Notes under the pieces: generated by a model
Seen by the model: only the letters and a program-made list of their open reading frames with translations
What the model was told of the DNA's origin: nothing
The model's database searches: none
From: Alphaproteobacteria bacterium
Lineage (GTDB): Bacteria; Pseudomonadota; Alphaproteobacteria; Paracaedibacterales; JAKBAR01
Direction of reading: 5' to 3'
DNA length: 6,506 nucleotides
Assembly (NCBI GenBank): GCA_019745755.1
Contig: JAIESS010000185.1
Span: 1 to 6,506, forward strand
Translations under genes and position numbers: made by a program
In this document: positions 1 through 6,195 of the stretch, piece after piece
Numbering within the stretch: the first letter of the stretch is position 1
Layout: the number at the start of each line of letters is the position of its first letter

Positions 1-857
1 GCGGTCATACCCAGTTCCATATAAGGTGTTACCATATCAAAGTGACCATACATAACACGCAAAAGAATTACTCCAGTACTGCTATTATCATGATTACGGT
101 TCACCAAATTATAATCCGCGGGATTTAAATAAGGTTGATACAACATAAATTTACCGCGTTTTGAGCGTACAAAAATTCCCCCGATTTGGGCTTGCCCCAT
201 AAATTCACTGCTAAGAGGTGCTACAAAATTCATATAAGCTGAAAGATTTTTCGAGGATGTATTCATATAGGATGTTGTATTTTTCCCCTGAACATTAGGT
301 GTTCCTCCAACTCCATAAAAGGGATTCGTGCGTGTCTGAACAAGGCGTGTTCGCCCCCAAGAACAGCTTGCAGCCACAAACGCTGAGGCCCAACTTGTGA
401 AATTATAACTGAAAAAGGGCGAAATCGATTGGGCGTGAGATAAACTCCATGCATTGATAGGCTGTATAAGATTAGTGACTGTTTGTCTAAAAAAATTTGT
501 TGCAAAAGATCGTCCACGAAGGGCTGTAGCATACATTCCTAAACGCCATTTGGGGGATAGCTTATAATCGTACCCCAATGTAAATGATTTGCTGTGTCCC
601 TTTGTATTGGGTGAAACAGCGCGATCCTTAAACGATGCATAACCATTCATTTCCCATAGATTATGTTTTCGTTTATTAAGCTTTGTAAGCTTTGTGTAGC
701 GCCCAAAAAGCTTTGATGCTTTATCACGGTTTCCAGTCAGTTTCTCGAATGTCTCCAACTTAATAAGCTGACTGAGTGTATCCCCTGCTGTTGCCGTTGA
801 TGCACTTTGATAAGCTCCCAAACAAGCGAGAGTAAGAACAAGTTTTAGTTTTATCAT
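1..857 (-). CDS. Exported, probable outer-membrane beta-barrel protein (N-terminal part, runs off left edge)
   Basis: The frame is open from ATG at 857 to the window edge: 285 codons plus two bases, with no stop, so the C-terminus is missing. Residues 1-25 form a Sec signal peptide: MIKLK, a hydrophobic core, then an AxA-type site (ATA before GD). The mature part starts with a lysine-rich segment (about 30-66, KLTKLNKRKH), likely helical or periplasmic. From about residue 70 it shows short stretches alternating polar with aromatic or hydrophobic residues (for example SFTLGYDYKL, WRLGMYATALRG, SFVAASCSWGRTRL-like strands), separated by Asn/Ser/Gly turns, as in transmembrane beta-strands of autotransporter-like or porin-like barrels. 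An AAGGAA ribosome binding site lies 11 bases upstream. It follows polA on the same strand after 152 bases. I cannot name a family. A beta-barrel is inferred from the pattern, and autotransporter barrel or small porin are both possible. Lack of the C-terminal strand prevents confirmation. Confidence 0.75.
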   Translation of the reverse strand, partial: MIKLKLVLTLACLGAYQSASTATAGDTLSQLIKLETFEKLTGNRDKASKLFGRYTKLTKLNKRKHNLWEMNGYASFKDRAVSPNTKGHSKSFTLGYDYKLSPKWRLGMYATALRGRSFATNFFRQTVTNLIQPINAWSLSHAQSISPFFSYNFTSWASAFVAASCSWGRTRLVQTRTNPFYGVGGTPNVQGKNTTSYMNTSSKNLSAYMNFVAPLSSEFMGQAQIGGIFVRSKRGKFMLYQPYLNPADYNLVNRNHDNSSTGVILLRVMYGHFDMVTPYMELGMT

Positions 858-868
858 TGGCTATTGTG

Positions 869-874
869 TTCCTT
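869..874 (-). promoter_or_regulatory. Ribosome binding site of the outer-membrane protein gene
   Basis: The minus strand reads AAGGAA here, 11 bases before the ATG at 857. This Shine-Dalgarno-like match supports that start, and the signal peptide begins directly at it. Confidence 0.55.
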
Positions 875-910
875 ATTAGTTGAATAAAAAATTCAAATTC
901 TTAAACTAAT
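875..910 (-). repeat. Inverted repeat in the leader of the outer-membrane protein gene
   Basis: An inner stem pairs TTGAAT (896-891) with ATTCAA (885-880) around a five-base loop. An outer stem pairs ATTAG (910-906) with CTAAT (879-875), leaving a nine-base bulge on one side (905-897). The structure abuts the AAGGAA ribosome binding site at 874-869. It could be an operator or an mRNA hairpin that limits ribosome access. The stems are entirely A/T-rich apart from two G-C pairs, so chance in an AT-rich spacer is a real alternative. Confidence 0.35.
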
Positions 911-1009
911 TGGAACAGGAAAAAATTAAAGTTTAGTTAAAATTTATGCCTTTGTTGAGAAAATTTTTTGAAGAGTGATATATGATTCTTTGGAGAGGGT
1001 GCCGCTTCG

Positions 1010-3697
1010 TTACGTCTCTTCCCAATTATGGCCCATACCTACATCCACGGTGAGGGGTACCTTAAGGTCAATGATGGTTTCCATGATCTGTTGAATCTGC
1101 GGGACTACGGCATCGATTTTATCCTGAGCTATTTCAAAGACAAGTTCGTCGTGCACTTGAAGGAGCATGCGCACATCGTTTTTCATGGGACTTAACTGTT
1201 TATCCAGCTTAAGCATAGCAACCTTCATAATATCTGCGTTACTCCCTTGGAGAGGGGCATTAATGGCTTGGCGTTCTGCAAAGCCCCGCAGGCTAGCATT
1301 TTTATCCACAATCCCCGGAGTAAAACATTTTCGACCGAAAAGTGTCGTCACATAACCTTGTTCCCGGGCACTTTCTTTCATTTTTTCCATGTAGGCCTGA
1401 ATCCCAGGGTATTTTGTAAAATACTGAGTAATATAATTTTGAGCCTCACTCTTTGATATCTTTAACTGTTGACTGAGACCGTACGCACTAATGCCATAAA
1501 TAATACCAAAATTAATGGCCTTGGCGGAGCGGCGTTGATCGCTTGTCACCTGTTCCATGGGTACACCCAAAATTTGACTGGCGGTTAACTTATGAATATC
1601 TTGGCCGGAACAAAACGCTTCTTGAAGGGATGGAATATCCGCCATGTGTGCAAGGAGGCGTAGCTCGATTTGTGAATAGTCGAAACTGACCAGTTTATAG
1701 CCTTCTTCTGCCACAAAGGCTGATCGAATTTTACGACCATCTTCGGTGCGAATAGGAATATTTTGTAAGTTAGGATCAGATGAAGACAGACGCCCCGTGG
1801 TTGTTCCCGCAAGGTTATAGGATGTATGTACGCGCTTTGTCGTGGGGTCAATAGCACTCAAAAGGCCGTCGATATAGGTGGATTGTAGTTTTGTAAGGCT
1901 GCGCCACTCTGTAATTTTTTGTGCAATGGGAACACCTTGGTGGGCAAGATCTTCGAGCACATCCGCATCCGTTGTAAAGGCACCCGTTTTTGTTTTCTTT
2001 GGCGAGGGGAGATTGAGTTCCCCAAAAAGAACATCGGACAGTTGCTTTGGCGAACCAATATTAAAAGAATGCCCTGCAAGGGTATAAATGTCGTGCTCAA
2101 GAATTTTCTCACGCTCTTTAAAGTCCTTACCAAGGTGTCGAAGCATATCTGGATTCACATTGATACCGCAATTTTCCATAGCACGAATGACCTGAATAAA
2201 AGGGCGATCCATATGAAAATACAGGCTCGACATATGTTCCTTAAACAGGCGTGGACGCAGTAATTGGTGAAGGCGGTGAGTATAATCTGCATCTTCTGCG
2301 GCGTACTCTGTTGCTTTTTCAAGAGGCACTTCGTCAAAGGTGAGCTGCTTTTTCCCAACCCCTGTGACTTCCTTGTAAGGAATCATCGTGTGATTAAAAT
2401 AATGTTTGGCAAGAAAATCAAGGCCGTGACGATGTGTGCCGCTATCAAGGCCGTAAGACATGACCATGGTGTCATCGTAGACATCAAAGCTCATGCCATA
2501 TTTGTCAAGAATGCTGAGATCATACTTCAGGTTGTGGCCGATTTTGAGGATACTTGGATCATCCAGGTAGGGCTTTAAAATAGCCTGCACATCTTTTAAG
2601 GGGATTTGCGCCGTTGATGCTACAAGAAGATTGTGACGAATGGGAATATAACATGCCCTTGGTTGACCATTCTCGCTTGATTTAGCAAGAGCAATGCCCA
2701 CAAGCTCCGCTTGCTGTACATTCAGTGACGTCGTCTCGCAGTCAAGGGTGAGTTCAGAACCTACATCCGATAACCACGCTCTCAACTGCTCCGACGTTAC
2801 AATCATTGTATAGGATGGTTTAGGCTGTGCTTTTTCAACAGGTGCATTAGCCAGCCGATTCAAAAGACTTGTGAAATTTTGTGCTTTAAAAAAGTCTGCC
2901 ATCGCCTCAACGGTTGGTGTGTGATCATCAAAACTATCAATGTCGCGCTCAAGAGGCACGTCTTTGACAAGGGTCACCAGTTGCTTGGAGAGAAATGCCT
3001 TATCCTTGTTTTCCATGAGGGTTTGACGGCGCTTGGGTTGCTTGATCTCATCCAAGTGCTCATAGAGCTTTTCTAAGCTGCCATACTGGCCAATGAGCTC
3101 TGCTGCTGTCTTCGGCCCAATACTCGGTACGCCCGGCACATTATCACTGCTATCCCCAATGAGGGCCTGGACCTCAATGACCTTGTCCGGTGTTACACCA
3201 AATTTTTCAAACACCTCGTCAAAGCTGATACGCTTGTCCTTTAACGGATCAATCATGACAACATGATCGTCAATAAGCTGCATTAAATCCTTATCAGCGG
3301 AGATAATCACAACGTCGCACCCCTTGTTTTTGGCCTGCTCCGCATAGGTTGCAATCACATCATCCGCTTCAAACCCCACTTTTTCAATAACGGGAAGATT
3401 AAAGGCCACACAGGCTTCGCGAAACAAGGGAAATTGGGGAATCAAATCTTCTGGTGCTGGGGGACGATTCGCCTTGTAGTCCGGATAAATATCTTGACGA
3501 AAGGTTTCACGTCCTGCATCAAAGACAACGGCCACACACTTTGATAAGTCAGGATGATTCATAAATTTTAGGAGCATGCTACAAAAGCCAAACACTGCTC
3601 CCACAGGCGTACCATCCGGACGTGAAAAGGGGGGGAGCGCGTGGTAGGCCCTAAAAATAAAGCCCGAACCATCAATGAGTGTAACTGTTTTTTTCAT
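1010..3697 (-). CDS. polA: DNA polymerase I
   Basis: Replication and repair polymerase that removes RNA primers, fills gaps and proofreads in the cytoplasm. The 895 residues match the usual length of about 900-930. Domain 1, the 5'-3' nuclease (about 1-290), keeps its acidic residues: D9, D60, E110-D113 (FEADD), D135/D137 (SADKD) and D182/D185 (GDSSDNVPG), plus the helix-hairpin-helix PSIGPKTAAELI. Domain 2, the 3'-5' exonuclease (about 296-480), is complete: D319 and E321 (DCETT), D393 (HNLKYD), Y465 and D469 (YAAED). Domain 3, the polymerase (about 490-895), has motif A D673 (DYSQIELR), motif B R722/K726/F730/Y734 (RRSAKAINFGIIYG) and motif C H849-D850-E851 (QVHDELVFE). F730 is the usual Phe that disfavours dideoxynucleotides. 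The start at 3697 gives the standard N-terminus (MKKTVTLIDGSG), although no clear Shine-Dalgarno sequence precedes it. The gene appears fully functional. Confidence 0.98.
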   Translation of the reverse strand: MKKTVTLIDGSGFIFRAYHALPPFSRPDGTPVGAVFGFCSMLLKFMNHPDLSKCVAVVFDAGRETFRQDIYPDYKANRPPAPEDLIPQFPLFREACVAFNLPVIEKVGFEADDVIATYAEQAKNKGCDVVIISADKDLMQLIDDHVVMIDPLKDKRISFDEVFEKFGVTPDKVIEVQALIGDSSDNVPGVPSIGPKTAAELIGQYGSLEKLYEHLDEIKQPKRRQTLMENKDKAFLSKQLVTLVKDVPLERDIDSFDDHTPTVEAMADFFKAQNFTSLLNRLANAPVEKAQPKPSYTMIVTSEQLRAWLSDVGSELTLDCETTSLNVQQAELVGIALAKSSENGQPRACYIPIRHNLLVASTAQIPLKDVQAILKPYLDDPSILKIGHNLKYDLSILDKYGMSFDVYDDTMVMSYGLDSGTHRHGLDFLAKHYFNHTMIPYKEVTGVGKKQLTFDEVPLEKATEYAAEDADYTHRLHQLLRPRLFKEHMSSLYFHMDRPFIQVIRAMENCGINVNPDMLRHLGKDFKEREKILEHDIYTLAGHSFNIGSPKQLSDVLFGELNLPSPKKTKTGAFTTDADVLEDLAHQGVPIAQKITEWRSLTKLQSTYIDGLLSAIDPTTKRVHTSYNLAGTTTGRLSSSDPNLQNIPIRTEDGRKIRSAFVAEEGYKLVSFDYSQIELRLLAHMADIPSLQEAFCSGQDIHKLTASQILGVPMEQVTSDQRRSAKAINFGIIYGISAYGLSQQLKISKSEAQNYITQYFTKYPGIQAYMEKMKESAREQGYVTTLFGRKCFTPGIVDKNASLRGFAERQAINAPLQGSNADIMKVAMLKLDKQLSPMKNDVRMLLQVHDELVFEIAQDKIDAVVPQIQQIMETIIDLKVPLTVDVGMGHNWEET

Positions 3698-3708
3698 AAG
3701 GCCATCAT
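3694..3708 (-). other. Possible minimal leader reading frame (MMAL) overlapping the polA start
   Basis: On the minus strand ATG-ATG-GCC-TTA-TGA begins at 3708. Its stop codon overlaps the polA start as ATGA. polA has no obvious Shine-Dalgarno sequence, so ribosomes terminating here could in principle reinitiate on polA. It may equally be accidental: the frame is only four codons long and also lacks a good ribosome binding site. Confidence 0.2.
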
Positions 3709-3819
3709 TTATCCGTGTACGTACCCCTTGTATACACCGAATTCTACGCTCGTGTCCTTTGGATTATGAAAAAGCCCTCTGGAGTTCTCTTGAATGCGCG
3801 TAATTAAAGCATTTATCTT
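3698..3819. other. Spacer between the ankyrin gene and polA
   Basis: This 122-base gap probably carries a polA promoter. The best candidate on the minus strand is a -10-like TATACA (3735-3730), with AGGACA about 18 bases upstream as a poor -35; neither is a strong match. The palindrome TGTATACA lies at 3729-3736 and GTACGTAC at 3717-3724. No tRNA or convincing terminator hairpin was seen; the TTTTT run on the minus strand near 3770 lacks a paired stem. Confidence 0.3.
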
Positions 3820-4881
3820 TTATTTTTGGTTGCCTGCTATGGTCAATTTTTTCATAAGAATTGCCACTTTTCTAACCTTTTCATCTGTATCTTTTGATGC
3901 AGTCATTTTTCCCCATAGTAATTGAGTCTGATCTGCACACATAATAGGGGTTAACTCTTTTATAAGATCTACGTCACACCATGTAATTTGATGCATCAGC
4001 CCCATAGTTACAAGCTCTGGTGCTGCCTCGCATAAAGATTTTATAATGCCAAAATAGTCAGAAGGAAGACGTCCACGGTCATATATATTTTTGATCGCAC
4101 CAAAAATTGCACTATGTAAGGCTGTGAATCCCTCCTTAGTTATTTCTAAAAGCAAAGTGTGATTTGCAACAAGAGTTTTAACATCTCTAAGATTTCCATG
4201 AAAGCAAGCGGTATGTAAGGGGAGAAGAGAGTTTTCCCAGGCGGTTGATTGTGTGTTATCTTTTTCGAAGATGGCCTCATTCAAATCTGTTTCATTAAGA
4301 TTTGCGTCAGAGGTTGAAGCGTGACGAAGTTTCTTCTTTTTTCTCTTTTTTGAAGGCTGAAGCGTACTCTCTGATTCCTCTAATTGAGGTAATTGAATGT
4401 TTAGTTGCTTTTCCTCGATCTGAATCTTTAGTTGCTCTATCAGTTCATCTTTTTGACTGAGTTGTTTTTGATAGTCTTGTTGCTGTTCCTGTAGCGTTTG
4501 TAACTGCAGATGCTGCTGTAATTGTAGTAATTGTAGTAACTGGAAATTTGCCTGCTGTAGTTTGTTTTCCTCTTGCTGGTATAGCATTCTCTGCTGACTT
4601 ATCACCCGTTGTTGCTGCTCTATCATCTGTAGATTGTTAGCATATATCTGTTGATGCTGTGCTTGCAGCTGTGCGATATATTGCTGATGCTCTTTCCGTT
4701 GAAGCTCTAACTGCTGTGTTAGGGACCTCTGAGCTTCAGGTGCCAAAGGTAGACGCGAACCTAACGTGGATGAATGACCCACGATTGAAGGTCCAGAAAA
4801 AAGAGAATATCCATTAGGAAGCGAATCACCAGCATACGCTGCAATGGATGTAGAAAAAAGTAATGCTAAAATTTTAATCAT
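3820..4881 (-). CDS. Secreted glutamine-rich coiled-coil protein with ankyrin repeats
   Basis: A 353-residue protein of no named family. Residues 1-17 form a signal peptide (MIKILALLFS..., AYA before GD), so Sec export is expected. Residues about 50-170 hold 40 Gln in 120 residues, with Leu/Ile/Glu in heptad-like spacing, predicting a long coiled coil. Residues 178-187 are a basic cluster (KKRKKKKLRH) resembling a monopartite nuclear localisation signal. Residues about 218-250 (LLPLHTACFHGNLRDVKTLVA) are a good ankyrin repeat. A second starts at 251 (GFTALHSAIFGA) but has an insertion before its second helix (FGIIKSLCEAAPEL, 277-290). The tail to 353 is helical in character and lacks further clear repeats. 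Ankyrin repeats bind proteins, and in intracellular bacteria they are common in secreted effectors. An effector role here is inference; a periplasmic scaffold is possible. No clear ribosome binding site is seen, and the start is chosen because the signal peptide begins there. Confidence 0.85.
   Translation of the reverse strand: MIKILALLFSTSIAAYAGDSLPNGYSLFSGPSIVGHSSTLGSRLPLAPEAQRSLTQQLELQRKEHQQYIAQLQAQHQQIYANNLQMIEQQQRVISQQRMLYQQEENKLQQANFQLLQLLQLQQHLQLQTLQEQQQDYQKQLSQKDELIEQLKIQIEEKQLNIQLPQLEESESTLQPSKKRKKKKLRHASTSDANLNETDLNEAIFEKDNTQSTAWENSLLPLHTACFHGNLRDVKTLVANHTLLLEITKEGFTALHSAIFGAIKNIYDRGRLPSDYFGIIKSLCEAAPELVTMGLMHQITWCDVDLIKELTPIMCADQTQLLWGKMTASKDTDEKVRKVAILMKKLTIAGNQK
4521..4538. repeat. 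Tandem 9-base repeat inside the glutamine-rich coding region
   Basis: ATTGTAGTA occurs twice back to back on the plus strand and encodes part of the repeated Leu-Leu-Gln pattern (QLLQLLQ) on the minus strand. The unit keeps the reading frame, so replication slippage could lengthen or shorten the coiled coil without breaking the gene. Confidence 0.6.
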
Positions 4882-4974
4882 AATAAATATTCTTGAGTTA
4901 TTTGTATTTTTAAATGTGTATATGGTTATATATAAAATTTTAATAACAACTTTTTAAAGGACGTATTTCATCAA
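4882..4974. promoter_or_regulatory. Divergent spacer between the ankyrin gene and hisC
   Basis: A 93-base, very AT-rich gap between genes pointing away from each other, so it should hold a promoter for each direction. Candidate elements for hisC are TTGAGT (4893-4898) and the TATA-rich stretches around 4919-4936, but spacing is not ideal for any pair. On the minus strand TTGTTA (4949-4944) precedes AT-rich -10-like sequence. The assignment rests mainly on gene arrangement. Confidence 0.5.
4956..4961 (+). promoter_or_regulatory. Ribosome binding site upstream of hisC
   Basis: AAAGGA lies 13 bases before the ATG at 4975. The spacing is longer than ideal, but it is the only Shine-Dalgarno-like match near either candidate start. 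It favours 4975 over the in-frame ATG at 5047, which has none. Confidence 0.45.
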
Positions 4975-6156
4975 ATGAAAAACCCCTTTCCACAATGTAG
5001 AACTTATCCTACATTATGCCTATGCACTTCTACGTTATTAAGCTCTATGATCTCTGCCAAAACATATATTCTCGATATTGCCCCTTATGTGGGAGGTGAT
5101 GTGACACCTGCGGGTATGACACGTCGTATTGTTCTGGCGTCTAATGAAAGCCCCCTTGGCCCATCCCCACGGGTATTGGAATTTATGCAAAATCTCCCCC
5201 TTAATCTCTCTAGCTATCCAAGTGGAGGGGCATCAAAGCTGAAGGAAGCTCTGTCTGGTGTTCATAACATCCCGAGAGATCATATTATTTGTGGTAATGG
5301 ATCAGAAGATATTATTCATCTTATTTGTAGAGCTTTTGTGGGAGAAGGGGATGAGGTTATCATGCCCCAGTATGGTTTTCTTGTATACCCCATTGCAACA
5401 AAGGCAAGTGGTGCAACCTGTGTGCGCGTCCCTCAGCCCAGGTTATTATCAGACGTGGATGCGCTCTTGGGTGCTGTTACACCCAAAACAAAAATTGTCT
5501 TTCTTGATAATCCAGGTAATCCCCTTGGGTGCCTGATGCCACGGGATGATGTGCTTCGCCTCCACAAAGGGATTCCTGATTCGGTAATTCTTGTTTTGGA
5601 TGAGGCTTATGCTGAATATGTGGCGGATGAACATTATGAAAGTGGGCTCACCCTCTTTAAAGACGCCACCAATGTAATAACGTTACGTACATTTTCAAAG
5701 GTTTATGGTCTGGCTGGGATTCGTGTGGGGTTCGGTGTAGGAGCGCCAGCACTTCTTGATCCACTGAATCGTATTCGCCCACCCTTCAATGTCAATAGTG
5801 TGGGCCAGGCTGCAGCAAGCATTGCTGTCCATGATCAAGCTTGGGTAAAAAAAGCAAAGGATCATAATATGTCATGGATTAATTGGACAAAAGAACGCTT
5901 AGAAGCCTCATGTTTTCCTGTCAATCCAAGCCATGGGAACTTTCTACTTTTTGATTGTGGTTCATCGGATGGTGCAAAGAATGTTTACCGTTATCTTGGA
6001 GAAAAGGGCATTATGGTGCGCCCCATGGCGGGTTATGGTCTTCATCATCATTTGCGTGTTTCCATCGGGCGTGATCATGAGATGGAAGAATTTATTTCTG
6101 TAATGCAAGATTATTTTTCGAGGAGTAATGATTTATTAAGAAAAAATCCAGCATAG
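4975..6156 (+). CDS. hisC: Histidinol-phosphate aminotransferase (class I/II PLP-dependent)
   Basis: Cytoplasmic PLP enzyme that converts imidazole-acetol phosphate and glutamate to histidinol phosphate; HisC-type enzymes often also transaminate aromatic keto acids. Visible motifs in order: ILDIAPYV (32-39), LASNESPLGPSP (54-65), SYPSGGASKL (80-89), GNGSEDII (107-114), GFLVYPIAT (134-142), NPGNPLG (179-185, N182 for PLP), LDEAYAEY (208-215, D209 and Y212), RTFSKVYGLAGIRVG (238-252, PLP lysine K242 and phosphate-binding R250), RPPFNVNS (268-275), VRPMAGYGL (348-356) and LRVSIG with R361. At 393 residues it is about 20-30 longer than usual, because of the N-terminal stretch before M25 (base 5047). 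That stretch contains C8, C15 and C17 and looks unlike HisC; the true start may be 5047. No other histidine gene is adjacent. It ends with tandem in-frame stops, TAG then TAA, and a phosphatase-like gene follows 40 bases on. HisC is well supported against other aminotransferases; the in vivo substrate is less certain. Confidence 0.92.
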   Translation: MKNPFPQCRTYPTLCLCTSTLLSSMISAKTYILDIAPYVGGDVTPAGMTRRIVLASNESPLGPSPRVLEFMQNLPLNLSSYPSGGASKLKEALSGVHNIPRDHIICGNGSEDIIHLICRAFVGEGDEVIMPQYGFLVYPIATKASGATCVRVPQPRLLSDVDALLGAVTPKTKIVFLDNPGNPLGCLMPRDDVLRLHKGIPDSVILVLDEAYAEYVADEHYESGLTLFKDATNVITLRTFSKVYGLAGIRVGFGVGAPALLDPLNRIRPPFNVNSVGQAAASIAVHDQAWVKKAKDHNMSWINWTKERLEASCFPVNPSHGNFLLFDCGSSDGAKNVYRYLGEKGIMVRPMAGYGLHHHLRVSIGRDHEMEEFISVMQDYFSRSNDLLRKNPA

Positions 6157-6195
6157 TAAGGGGGATTCAACGCAATTAATAAAGAAGAATATCCT

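Larger units (their letters stand above)
858..1009. other. AT-rich spacer between polA and the outer-membrane protein gene
   Basis: This 152-base gap contains no gene. It probably holds the promoter of the minus-strand outer-membrane protein gene, but no convincing -35/-10 pair could be picked out of the A/T runs. No G/C-rich hairpin followed by a T-run was found after the polA stop, so read-through from polA is possible. Confidence 0.5.

Noticed and set aside
263..532. An 89-codon minus-strand frame starting at 532
   Set aside because: It overlaps the exported-protein frame on the same strand in a different phase. The longer frame has a ribosome binding site, a signal peptide and strand-like composition.
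991..1030. Possible hairpin terminator at the 3' end of polA (GGAGAGGG versus CTCTTCCC on the plus strand)
   Set aside because: The arms do not pair beyond about four bases and no T-run follows in the transcription direction.
1858..2578. Open frames of 60-114 codons on both strands within 1010-3697, including plus-strand frames at 1919-2263 and 2264-2578
   Set aside because: All lie inside polA, whose conserved domains cover the region without interruption. The translations show no recognisable domain or ribosome binding site and are shadows of the real gene.
3765..3800. Possible terminator between the ankyrin gene and polA (GGGCTTTTT on the minus strand)
   Set aside because: The T-run is present, but the preceding sequence forms only a three-base stem.
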